The notes: generated from the letters alone by a model not told the origin. DNA of 11,870 bases from Candidatus Portnoybacteria bacterium CG08_land_8_20_14_0_20_40_83 (GCA_002774415.1 PEYL01000092.1:1-11870), one strand, 5' to 3'. Positions 4,901-11,312 are shown, counted from the stretch's first letter. Numbers and translations: made by a program.

Positions 4901-7415
4901 AAATATAAATGTCAATTTTCTTGTTCAGGATAAGGACAAAAAGCCGGTATCTTCGGAGCTGAATATAGCAGCTGTTGATGAAGCGGTATTTCATGTATCT
5001 CCTTATGACTGGCGGAGCGATATTCTAGAAACTCTTTATAGCAATATCTATGTTGAGCCGATTTCTAATTTCAGCCACTATGCATCGCCAAGTGCAACCC
5101 CTAGAGCTGAAGGAGGAGGATGCTTTGCGCCGGGTACAGAGATTTTATTGGCAGACGGCAGTTCTAAACCAATAGAAAAAATAAAAGTCGGCGATCAAAT
5201 AGCAAGTTTTGAAAACGAAAGCAATTACATCAAGAAAACAGCCATTGTTCAGGGAATCTCAAGTCATTTGGTTTCCGGTTACCTGATAATAAATGGACAA
5301 TTAAAAGTGACGGCCGAGCACAAAATATTTCTGAACAATGCTTGGGAATACGCAGGTAAGGCAAAAATAGGGGATATATTGATTGATAGTCAAGGCAATA
5401 AAGAAAAGATATTTTCTATAACTGCAGAAAATATTTTTGGCCCGGTTTACAATATCGTTGTCGGCAAATACCACACATATTTTGCCGACGGGATTTATGT
5501 TCATAATCAAGAGAAGGGCGGAGGAGAAACAAGGAGTGATTTTGTTGATGTGGCGCTTTTTAAGACCGTCCAAACTGACGGCAATGGTTCGGCCAGAATC
5601 AGTTTCAAGGCGCCAGATAACATAACATCTTGGCGGCTAACAGCCATGGCTTTTTCAACTGCTTCAATGAAAGCGGGTCAGGCTCAAGAAATGATAAAAA
5701 CTTCTTTGCCGTTCTTTGTTGACGCTACATTGAGTGATTATTATTTATCAAGCGACAACCCCTATGTGCGCTTAAGGGTATTTGGTACAGATTATGCAGC
5801 AGGCAGCAAAACAGAGTTTAGCGTTAAATCAGAAACGTTGGGTATAGACAGAAAAGAGACTTCATCTGAAAGCACGGTTTTCATCCAACTTGGTTCTTTA
5901 ACCGAAGGCGAGCATGAGATAACGATTGGCGCCAAGCAAGGAAATCACGAGGATACTCTGGTCAGGAAAATAAAAGTTGTCAAGAATTATTTCAGAATAG
6001 GCCAATCAATAGCTTATGAACTTTCAAGCGATATTTCATCGATTGATGGTAATAAAGACAGTTTTACTAAACTGATATTCATGGATGCGGCAAGAGGCAG
6101 ATTTTTTAATGCTTTGAGCAGTAATTCATTTAACTGGGGCATCCGAGCTGATCAGGAAACGGCAAAATATTTCAGCCAAAAATTGCTGACTCAGTATTTT
6201 AGTTATGAAGAATCACAGGACTCGCTGGACATCGGTTCTTATCAGACGGAAGACGGAGGCATTGCTGTTTTTCCTTATAGCGATGATGACCTGGAATTTT
6301 CGGCAAAAATAGCAGATTTAGCTCCGGAATTTATATATCAGGACAAGCTTAAAAATTATTTTGAAACATCATTAAGCGATAAAAAAACAGATATACACCG
6401 GATCGCTAAAGCGCTTTACGGTTTGGCTGGACTCCAGCAGCCGGTTTTAGTCAAAATAAATTCAATAAAGAAAAACAATGATTTGAATCTTGAAGATAAA
6501 ATTTATGTTGCTTTGGCCTTGGCCAAGCTTGGGGATAAAGAAGAAGCGCGCAGTATATATGAAAACGATATCAGGCCCAAGTTAAGATTTCAGGGACCCG
6601 ATGCCTGGTTTTTTGAAGAACAGGATCAGACAAAAATGGTAAAAATGACTGCAGCTGTAGGAATGTTGGTTTCGCATGTCGGGATAGAATCTGATATAGG
6701 GCCGTTATGGAACTACATATCAAAACATTTTCCAGTCTGGGATCTTGATTCGCTTGAGGAGACGATTATTGCAAAAAATGAATTGGCAAGACCAGGCGTG
6801 GAAAAACCAAAATTTTCTTTCAGTACAAATTCAAGGAATGATTCAATAACGCTTGAAAAAGGAAGAGTGTTTAAGCTTGAGCTTTCTTATGACGAGTTAA
6901 AAACCATAAAATTCAGCTCGATTGAAGGCAAGATAACGATGTTTAGCTTCTATGAAAGGAGTAAAGATCCGGCCGAGCTAACCAAAAACAGCGAGCTTTC
7001 AATTTCCAGAAAATATTTGGTCAATAATCAACCCGTCCAATCTTTCAGCGAAGGCGATGTGGTGCTTGTCAGGTTGGATCCCAATATCGTAAACACCGCG
7101 ATTGACGGTTCCTACCAGATTATCGATTATCTGCCGAGCGGCTTAAAACCGATTACCAGGATTTATGAAAGAGGAATAAGAGAAAGTACTATTTGCGATT
7201 CTATATGGTATCCGCAAAAAATTGTTGGCAACGCGGTTTATTTTCAGATATATAAAGGGTTTGATAACTCTATTATGTGTGCCAATAGGACGCTAAATTA
7301 TTATGCCCGGGTTGTAACTAAAGGAACATATAGAGCAAATCCGGTTATGATTCAATCAATGAAGGATTTGAACAGTTTGAATGTTAGCGGAGAGGACCGG
7401 CTAGAAGTAAGATAA
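1914..7415 (+). CDS. Membrane-anchored alpha-2-macroglobulin-like protein with internal Hint domain
   Basis: This 1833-residue protein belongs to the bacterial alpha-2-macroglobulin family, in which a proteolytically triggered shape change traps proteases. A Lys-rich cytoplasmic tail and one transmembrane helix (about 52-70) anchor it with the rest outside; there is no lipobox, unlike many bacterial A2Ms. A Big_5-like Ig domain spans about 194-289. MG-type domains follow (MG2 near 526-635, then MG3 to MG5), with an MG6/bait-type segment from about 979 ending in AAVDEAV (1019-1025). A Gly-rich hinge contains a Hint domain (1070-1198). The A2M domain opens with RSDFVDVALF (1207) and PDNITSWRLTAMAFS. 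A helical thioester-type domain runs from about 1400 to 1620, and the C-terminal receptor-binding-like part contains IIDYLPSGLKP and YYARVVTKGTY. The thioester motif GCxEQ is replaced by IRADQ (1410-1414), so no thioester can form. Cys residues near 1757 and 1783 might form a disulfide. It is the first gene of an operon with the MEMO-CapA fusion. Confidence 0.9.
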   Translation: MPENINLFKPEQLEKNAAGDSGNAQNATELNQQGSLQSFLPKKNFFKKNKRILIIAGICILLAGLFFILGRNLLPQKPSSPARFVLEAVNSDSAGINPQTVFILKSSQSINEAAVKKIFKFEPPVDFTVKETSLAGQIVKKIFAAITGKSENGSVFEIKPFEHLGTDQIYRAEISDSDYADHEYSWAFQVKAKFQIIQTFPRNKGTTVPLNSGIEITFNRENLANPQDYFEISPKIDGTFEQHNGTVVFLPKQQLSEGTVYTVTVRKGIKAEGSDDELKDNFSFIFETGEKTYHYNTPSLSFSYNFQEFLPDRKPAIQYYASNLDVKNIDFNVYKFSNPDEFLSSYQQSRKWEWGWCYYYKQHFSGYSPKNEQKILTFKPIEIRSGYEKYIEIPQILEPGYYLLDTVIENRHNQMWIQVSPLSKYFSITHDKSLVWVYDFLKKETAGGLSVSYLNSNSNMELGKTNQDGVLEFATPDPLKSESKEETGPNFLKIQSSGYLPFIVELTDNWGWRQKADKGSQYWSYLSTERFVYKISDTIKFWGVAKGRQADLRQKKLKVTLSNGYYLYDYGGYNLDTEKPFVEQEVIVSSFDTIEGELSFKGLSPGYYTLTVFNDKDIVTTASINVMDYIKPAYQITVMPSRDSVFAGENVSFHVKAEFFDGTPASGLKLEYSAYWRKHISGEIVLNQNGEADVYYTPEYYEYEQSYYPSSLSMNFVPALSEEGEISGQATVQVFGPHLYLQASRESLSDEKHKFTAKLNKIDLSENKGDKEIYRDFIGEPKSDYQLSARLTKITYKPVETGQYYDPIDKVVRKNYRYDRQETTIKELNGRTDTKGEWAFEENIPNPDDGYYMLEFFGKDEYGRSIKADVYVSHYTTPGNYYYEVSGIQLDAEKNEYSIGDNIKMKLEPNRGTELSSEKILYYRFQNSIDKVVVIKSMNFEENFEQNFSPSVNYKAVALGKYGFYESNTFSAVVKQEDMQLSINIEPDKAGYRPGENINVNFLVQDKDKKPVSSELNIAAVDEAVFHVSPYDWRSDILETLYSNIYVEPISNFSHYASPSATPRAEGGGCFAPGTEILLADGSSKPIEKIKVGDQIASFENESNYIKKTAIVQGISSHLVSGYLIINGQLKVTAEHKIFLNNAWEYAGKAKIGDILIDSQGNKEKIFSITAENIFGPVYNIVVGKYHTYFADGIYVHNQEKGGGETRSDFVDVALFKTVQTDGNGSARISFKAPDNITSWRLTAMAFSTASMKAGQAQEMIKTSLPFFVDATLSDYYLSSDNPYVRLRVFGTDYAAGSKTEFSVKSETLGIDRKETSSESTVFIQLGSLTEGEHEITIGAKQGNHEDTLVRKIKVVKNYFRIGQSIAYELSSDISSIDGNKDSFTKLIFMDAARGRFFNALSSNSFNWGIRADQETAKYFSQKLLTQYFSYEESQDSLDIGSYQTEDGGIAVFPYSDDDLEFSAKIADLAPEFIYQDKLKNYFETSLSDKKTDIHRIAKALYGLAGLQQPVLVKINSIKKNNDLNLEDKIYVALALAKLGDKEEARSIYENDIRPKLRFQGPDAWFFEEQDQTKMVKMTAAVGMLVSHVGIESDIGPLWNYISKHFPVWDLDSLEETIIAKNELARPGVEKPKFSFSTNSRNDSITLEKGRVFKLELSYDELKTIKFSSIEGKITMFSFYERSKDPAELTKNSELSISRKYLVNNQPVQSFSEGDVVLVRLDPNIVNTAIDGSYQIIDYLPSGLKPITRIYERGIRESTICDSIWYPQKIVGNAVYFQIYKGFDNSIMCANRTLNYYARVVTKGTYRANPVMIQSMKDLNSLNVSGEDRLEVR
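5121..5507 (+). other. Hint / bacterial intein-like domain inside the macroglobulin (residues 1070-1198)
   Basis: The 129-residue insert has all diagnostic splicing blocks. Block A is CFAPGTEILLADGS with Cys1070 as the first residue. Block B is VTAEH with the TxxH motif (Thr1133, His1136). Block F/G is GPVYNIVVGKYHTYFADG followed by YVHN, with the penultimate His1197 and terminal Asn1198. The next residue is Gln1199, not the Cys/Ser/Thr needed for canonical splicing. That combination matches A-type bacterial intein-like (BIL) domains, which self-cleave or splice at low efficiency. There is no homing endonuclease. Both flanks are Gly-rich (EGGG before, EKGGG after), so the module sits in the flexible hinge of the A2M protein. 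Confidence 0.85.
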
Positions 7416-7416
7416 A

Positions 7417-9189
7417 ATGGATAAGTTTACAATAGAAGCAAAAAAAAGATACATAATTTTTTTGCTATTAGCCTGTCTGATTACAGCTACTGGTTTTTTT
7501 ATTTTATCAAAAAAGGCCGAGAATACTGCCTCAATCCTGCCGAATCTGGAAAACGAAGTCCGTTCATCGGGTTTTTTCGAACTTAAAAATTCCATTGAAA
7601 AAAATATAAATTTGGCTGACAAAGAAGAAAAGTTTCGCAACCAGAACATTCAAATCGGAATAACTTCTCATCATTTGCCCACAGCCCTACCCTTTATTTC
7701 TGAATTTTATCAGATTCTGGAGTCGTCATCCGGACCGCGCGAGAAGTTCATTATTATCGGGCCTGACCATTTTGAGCGCTGCCAGACTCATATTTCGATG
7801 AGCGATAGATCATATCTGACGCCGTTTGGAGAAGTTGAAATAGATGAAGAAATAGAAAATAACCTGGCATCTTTTGGCATAAAGACGGATGAAAATTGTT
7901 TTGATGGAGAACACTCAATTGCCGTCCAAGTGATCTTTATAAAAAAAATTTTTCCGAATGCAAAAATAGTACCAATTATATTTTCTGCTAAAACGAGCGA
8001 TGCAGAAATTTCAAAACTTGCAGAAATAATTACGCCTTATCAGGATAAAATAGCAATTATTGCCAGCGTTGATTTTTCGCATTATCTTGACCGAATTGAC
8101 GCGTTAAAAATCGATAGGCAGAGCGCCTTAATGATAGAAAATATGGACGGGGCATCGCTTGAATCAGAAAATGTCGATTCACCAGCCGCAGTCAGATTGG
8201 CCATGCTTATGGCTAATAAATTCGGGGAAGCGAAGTCAGAAATTATAGGACAGGCAAATTCTTTTGATTTTACTGGTGATTCAGAAAATACGACTGGCTA
8301 TATCAACGCCATATTTATTGGAAAAAAAGAATCGGAGAATTTGGTAACACTTTTTTTTGTCGGCGACATTATGCTTTCGCGAGCGGTAGGGGATAAGATG
8401 AAAAAATTAAATAACTGGAACTGGCCGTTTGAAAAAATCGGCGATTATCTGGCTGGCGCGGATTTGACTTTCGGGAACTTGGAGGGCCCGATTTCTTCGC
8501 AAGGCAGGAATGTCGGCAGCATTTATTCTTTTCGGGCCGACCCGAAAGCAATAGAAGGATTAAAATACGCGGGCTTTGATGTTTTGTCTGTAGCCAATAA
8601 CCATATTGGCGATTGGGCAAAAGCGGCAATGGATGATACTTTCGAAGTTTTAAAAAGCAACGGAATTGATTATGCGGGCGGGGGATTTAGTGCCGAGGAA
8701 GCGCATAGCGCGAGAGTAGAAGAAGTTAATGGAACAAAAATTGGCTTCTTGGCATATACTGCTTTGGGCGCAAAATATACGGAAGCGACTGCTTCCAGTT
8801 CAGGCATCGCCTGGCTGAATAAAGAAAAAATGGCGCAAGATATTGCCGAGGCCAAAAAAATATCAGATTTGGTTATCGTCTCAATTCATTTTGGCGATGA
8901 ATACAAACAAAAATCAAATAATTTTCAAAAAGATATCGCCCGCTCAGCCATTGACGCTGGCGCTGCGCTTATTATCGGCCATCACCCGCACGTGGTTGAA
9001 GAAATTGAGCAGTATAAAGACGGCTGGATAGCTTACGGTCTTGGCAATTTTATTTTTGACCAGACATTTTCAAAAGAAACGATGGAAGGAATGCTGTTGA
9101 AAGTAACCTTGGAAGACAAGGGCGTAAAAAACATTGAACCAATAAAGATTAAAATAAGTAAAGAATTTCAGGCATCAATAGAGAATTAG
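7417..9189 (+). CDS. Membrane-anchored MEMO-like / CapA fusion protein
   Basis: This 590-residue protein joins two families. A signal-anchor helix spans about 12-30. Residues about 78-300 match the MEMO family (AmmeMemoRadiSam system protein B, related to class III extradiol dioxygenases): SHHLP (His85/86), IIIGPDHF (His118), YLTPFGEVEID, GEHSIAVQ (His166) and SVDFSHY (His222). The metal-binding histidines are kept. Residues about 310-580 match CapA/PgsA (PGA_cap), a calcineurin-like metallophosphoesterase fold linked to poly-gamma-glutamate capsule: VGDIMLSR (Asp317), GNLEGP (Glu356), VANNHIGD (Asn395, His396), IHFGDEY (His491), GHHPHVVEE (His522, His523, His525) and YGLGNFIFD. The protein should face outward on the membrane. 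The start codon lies one base after the macroglobulin stop, implying translational coupling. No capBC genes are present, so a capsule role is not supported; hydrolysis of envelope or phosphoester substrates is possible. Domain calls are strong, function is inference. Confidence 0.9.
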   Translation: MDKFTIEAKKRYIIFLLLACLITATGFFILSKKAENTASILPNLENEVRSSGFFELKNSIEKNINLADKEEKFRNQNIQIGITSHHLPTALPFISEFYQILESSSGPREKFIIIGPDHFERCQTHISMSDRSYLTPFGEVEIDEEIENNLASFGIKTDENCFDGEHSIAVQVIFIKKIFPNAKIVPIIFSAKTSDAEISKLAEIITPYQDKIAIIASVDFSHYLDRIDALKIDRQSALMIENMDGASLESENVDSPAAVRLAMLMANKFGEAKSEIIGQANSFDFTGDSENTTGYINAIFIGKKESENLVTLFFVGDIMLSRAVGDKMKKLNNWNWPFEKIGDYLAGADLTFGNLEGPISSQGRNVGSIYSFRADPKAIEGLKYAGFDVLSVANNHIGDWAKAAMDDTFEVLKSNGIDYAGGGFSAEEAHSARVEEVNGTKIGFLAYTALGAKYTEATASSSGIAWLNKEKMAQDIAEAKKISDLVIVSIHFGDEYKQKSNNFQKDIARSAIDAGAALIIGHHPHVVEEIEQYKDGWIAYGLGNFIFDQTFSKETMEGMLLKVTLEDKGVKNIEPIKIKISKEFQASIEN

Positions 9190-9220
9190 ATCCTTCGGCG
9201 TTTCAAAAACGCCTCAGGAT
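9190..9220. repeat. Hairpin with 7-bp core after the MEMO-CapA gene
   Basis: GGCGTTT (9197-9203) pairs perfectly with AAACGCC (9207-9213) across a CAA loop. The stem extends outward, after a 2-base mismatch, with ATCCT (9190-9194) and AGGAT (9216-9220). It directly follows the TAG stop but has no T tract, so it is more likely a repeat element or mRNA-stabilising structure than an intrinsic terminator. Confidence 0.6.
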
Positions 9221-9262
9221 GACGCCATCATTAAGGAGTTATTTATAATTTTTGATGGCGTC
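9221..9262. repeat. Perfect 10-bp inverted repeat with promoter-like loop
   Basis: GACGCCATCA (9221-9230) and TGATGGCGTC (9253-9262) are perfectly complementary around a 22-base AT-rich spacer. The spacer contains AAGGAG (9233-9238) and TATAAT (9244-9249). The arrangement could be an operator overlapping a -10, or a small insertion element. It abuts the previous hairpin. Confidence 0.6.
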
Positions 9263-9264
9263 AG

Positions 9265-9273
9265 TTATCCACA
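9265..9273 (+). promoter_or_regulatory. Single consensus DnaA-box sequence
   Basis: TTATCCACA exactly matches the consensus DnaA box. It stands alone next to an AT-rich hairpin region. No further boxes, dnaA/dnaN genes or iterons are seen, so an origin is not supported. It could be a titration or regulatory site, or chance. Confidence 0.35.
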
Positions 9274-9316
9274 AAGGCACTTGTTTAAAAATGAGTATAA
9301 CTTAAAATTAGTGTAT

Positions 9317-9595
9317 ATGGTGAAGCAAATAACACAAAAATCATTTATATTTCTTCTTCTTGTGCTGGCGGTGGCAGCCGTGGCTTTTTATTTGGTTTGG
9401 AATGATATCCAGCAAGAACTCCCAGCAGGGCAAACAAGTAATCAAAAAATATCAAAACCAGTTATTGAATCAGCCGATATTACCGCTCTTGACAGCGAGC
9501 TGGACCAAGAATTAAAAGCATTTGATAGGGATGCGGCAGATATAACTAATTTAGGAAATGATCCGACCTTAAACAATATCAATACCCAGTTATAA
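9317..9595 (+). CDS. Small membrane-anchored protein of unknown function
   Basis: This 92-residue protein starts MVKQITQK, has one hydrophobic helix (about residues 9-30), then a polar, acidic segment of about 60 residues with repeated Asp/Leu spacing (ALDSELDQELKAFDRD and NLGNDPTLNNI). The N-in topology predicted by the Lys residues places the acidic tail outside. I recognise no family. The frame is open further upstream to a TTG at 9281, and a GTG lies at 9311, but ATG 9317 puts the charged tip directly before the helix as expected. No clear Shine-Dalgarno is present. It lies 6 bases before the next gene, which is also exported and helical, so the two are probably co-transcribed and may interact. 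Confidence 0.65.
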   Translation: MVKQITQKSFIFLLLVLAVAAVAFYLVWNDIQQELPAGQTSNQKISKPVIESADITALDSELDQELKAFDRDAADITNLGNDPTLNNINTQL

Positions 9596-9601
9596 AATCA
9601 G

Positions 9602-10513
9602 ATGGACAAAAAGAATAAAAAACTTATCATTCTATTGCTCGGTTTGTTTTTTGTTTTTTCAATATTTGCTACTGCCAAGGCAGCATTTAATTTTACCAAA
9701 CTTGATGAACAGGCCAGAACCAAATATCTTGAGGCAAAACAGAATTATTTAAACGCAACTTCAACATATCAGGATGCAAGAACAGCTTATCAGCAGGCTT
9801 TGTCCAGATTCAAAAACGCAAGCGAAGAGCAGAAGAGCAAACTACAGGAGCAAGTTTTGGAAAAAGCAAAAGAATATTTGAAGAAAACAATTTCTACAAT
9901 GATAAAGTATTTGGAGGCAATGAAGAACAAAACGACGAATATGAGGCCGGTCAGCGACGAGGACAAGGCGGTAATAGCGGCAAAGATAAACGAAAATATC
10001 AGATGGCTGAATGCAAAGCAGGCAGAAATTAATAGCGCCTCAACGATTGATAAATTGAAAGAAATCAGCCAGGCGGTCAATGAAAAATTAAATAATATCA
10101 GGATAGCTTCAAAATCAATAACCGGCCAGATGCTGGTTGCCAGAATTAAGTTTTTAATTGATAAATCGCAGGCGATTGCAGATAAACTTGAGGCAAAAAT
10201 CAACGAACTGAAAACAGCCGGCAAGGATGTTGCAAAACTGGATGAATTGCTAAAGGATTTTAAAGATAAAATCGCTTTGGCCAAAGATAAATACGAGCAG
10301 GCAAAAGCCAAATTTCAGGCAATTTCAAGCAAAGATAACGCAGTCCAGCTATTTCAGGAAGGGCATAAATTAGTTAATGATGCCAATCAATATGTCAAAC
10401 AGGCGCATCAGGATTTAGTGCAGATAGTAAGGAGAATTAAACAATTGGAGCAGCCAAATTCTGGTAATGATACGACTACACCTAAAAATTCTTCTGGCAA
10501 CGAACCGGGATGA
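9602..10513 (+). CDS. Secreted coiled-coil protein of unknown function
   Basis: This 303-residue protein has a clear Sec signal peptide: MDKKNKK, a hydrophobic core (about 8-22), then TAKA with likely cleavage after Ala27. The mature part is almost wholly helical and rich in Ala, Lys, Glu and Gln, with heptad-like spacing over about 33-110, 120-215 and 215-285, so long coiled coils are expected. The last 20 residues are a Pro/Ser/Thr/Asn/Gly tail. There are no cysteines, no enzymatic motifs and no lipobox. I do not recognise a family; similar secreted helical proteins occur in CPR genomes, but I cannot assign a role. TGA is the stop codon. The gene ends 22 bases before an intrinsic terminator and follows the small membrane protein closely. 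Confidence 0.75.
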   Translation: MDKKNKKLIILLLGLFFVFSIFATAKAAFNFTKLDEQARTKYLEAKQNYLNATSTYQDARTAYQQALSRFKNASEEQKSKLQEQVLEKAKEYLKKTISTMIKYLEAMKNKTTNMRPVSDEDKAVIAAKINENIRWLNAKQAEINSASTIDKLKEISQAVNEKLNNIRIASKSITGQMLVARIKFLIDKSQAIADKLEAKINELKTAGKDVAKLDELLKDFKDKIALAKDKYEQAKAKFQAISSKDNAVQLFQEGHKLVNDANQYVKQAHQDLVQIVRRIKQLEQPNSGNDTTTPKNSSGNEPG

Positions 10514-10534
10514 GCCTAAATTATATAAAGACAG

Positions 10535-10557
10535 AAAAAGCCCTGAAGGGCTTTTTT
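10535..10557. terminator. Strong bidirectional intrinsic terminator
   Basis: AAAAAGCCC (10535-10543) and GGGCTTTTT (10548-10556) form a perfect stem with a TGAA tetraloop and a T run. It closes the rightward operon. The A tract on the left lets it also stop leftward transcription from the plsC-like gene. Confidence 0.85.
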
Positions 10558-10593
10558 GGTTACAATAAAAAAAGCCAAGGATTTTATCCCTGG

Positions 10594-10735
10594 CCAGGTA
10601 CTAGAAATTCGACATTTTAAATTATTTGGCTGCCAGCCCGGTAGTAGAATTTCGACAGGAGCGAAGCTCTTTATCCCGTAGAAAAGTCGAAATTTCACTA
10701 CGGGGCCAGGTAGCAGTCGAATTTTCACTACCTGG
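10594..10735. repeat. Cluster of four 20-bp repeats (two direct, two inverted)
   Basis: Copies are CCAGGTACTAGAAATTCGAC (10594-10613), CCCGGTAGTAGAATTTCGAC (10637-10656) and, reversed, the motifs at 10686-10705 and 10716-10735, which read CCCCGTAGTGAAATTTCGAC and CCAGGTAGTGAAAATTCGAC on the minus strand. The second and third face each other with a perfect ATTTCGAC/GTCGAAAT core, able to form a long hairpin. The fourth is also flanked by CCAGGTAG (10706-10713) and makes a perfect 8-bp stem with 10728-10735. The fourth copy supplies the last codons and the TAG stop of the plsC-like gene. Spacing is irregular, so it is not a CRISPR. Confidence 0.7.
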
Positions 10736-11309
10736 TCTGGCCCAGAAGCTGCGAGATTTCTCTTTTGGCGACCTTGACGATTTCCGCGTTTTTTTGGTCG
10801 GCTGCAAATTCTATCGGCTGGCCGATGATGATTTTGATTTTGTGCCGACGGGGAAATAATCTGCCGCGGGGCAAACACTCAAAAGTGCCGACAATTGCCA
10901 CAGGCACCGCCTTGGCATATCTGGTTAAAAGTGCGAGTCCGGGTTTGAAATTCTGAATTTGAATACTGTCGGACCTGGTGCCTTCAGGAAAAATTACGAC
11001 TGTTTTGCCTTGTTTCAGCAATTTTATAGCTTGGCGTAAAGAAAATTGGGACTTAGGCGAAATAGAAAAAGCCCAGTCGCACTTTCTGATAACCCAACCA
11101 ATTATTTTCCATTTCAATACCCCGGGCATGGCCAAAAACCATAATCGGCGGTCCAGAATTATTGCCAAAAGTATCGGGTCAAGAAAGCTGTAATGATTGC
11201 AGAAAAGAATGGCCGGGCCTTCTGGTAGCGTGCCCAAAACCAGAACCGGCGGTCCCAAATATAGGATGATTTTGCCCAAAAACCTGGCGATCTTATACCA
11301 AGCGTTCAT
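10728..11309 (-). CDS. PlsC-like 1-acyl-sn-glycerol-3-phosphate acyltransferase
   Basis: This 193-residue protein is a compact member of the lysophosphatidic acid acyltransferase family, which acylates the sn-2 position in phosphatidic acid synthesis at the inner membrane face. Block I is NHYSFLD (catalytic His39, Asp44), the glycerol-phosphate-binding block is FPEGTRSD (107-114), and block IV is VPVAIVGT. The N-terminus (about 10-27) is hydrophobic and may insert in the membrane. The protein is somewhat shorter than E. coli PlsC, typical of minimal forms. A near-perfect Shine-Dalgarno precedes the ATG. The gene is divergent from the YraN gene. Its last codons and stop lie in a 20-bp repeat. 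Specificity for lysophosphatidate rather than another acyl acceptor is not shown; CPR often lack full lipid synthesis and may use such enzymes to remodel scavenged lipids. Confidence 0.9.
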   Translation of the reverse strand: MNAWYKIARFLGKIILYLGPPVLVLGTLPEGPAILFCNHYSFLDPILLAIILDRRLWFLAMPGVLKWKIIGWVIRKCDWAFSISPKSQFSLRQAIKLLKQGKTVVIFPEGTRSDSIQIQNFKPGLALLTRYAKAVPVAIVGTFECLPRGRLFPRRHKIKIIIGQPIEFAADQKNAEIVKVAKREISQLLGQTR

Positions 11310-11312
11310 TTT

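Noticed and set aside
5121..5507. A canonical splicing intein with homing endonuclease.
   Set aside because: The domain is only 129 residues, has no endonuclease insert, and is followed by Gln instead of Cys, Ser or Thr.
9265..9273. A replication origin.
   Set aside because: Only one DnaA box is present, with no cluster, no iterons and no replication genes.
9790..10311. A 173-residue open frame on the minus strand opposite the coiled-coil gene.
   Set aside because: It is the antisense of a Lys/Ala-rich helical coding sequence; its Ser/Phe/Leu-rich translation has no motif and no start signal.
10511..10513. Recoded TGA (genetic code 25).
   Set aside because: TGA ends the coiled-coil gene just before a strong terminator, and the large genes use TAA/TAG without internal TGA, so the standard bacterial code fits.
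10594..10735. A CRISPR array.
   Set aside because: Copies are in both orientations, unevenly spaced and only four, with no cas genes nearby.
10626..10956. Forward-strand open frames across the plsC gene.
   Set aside because: They lie opposite a well-supported acyltransferase with intact motifs and show no family features.
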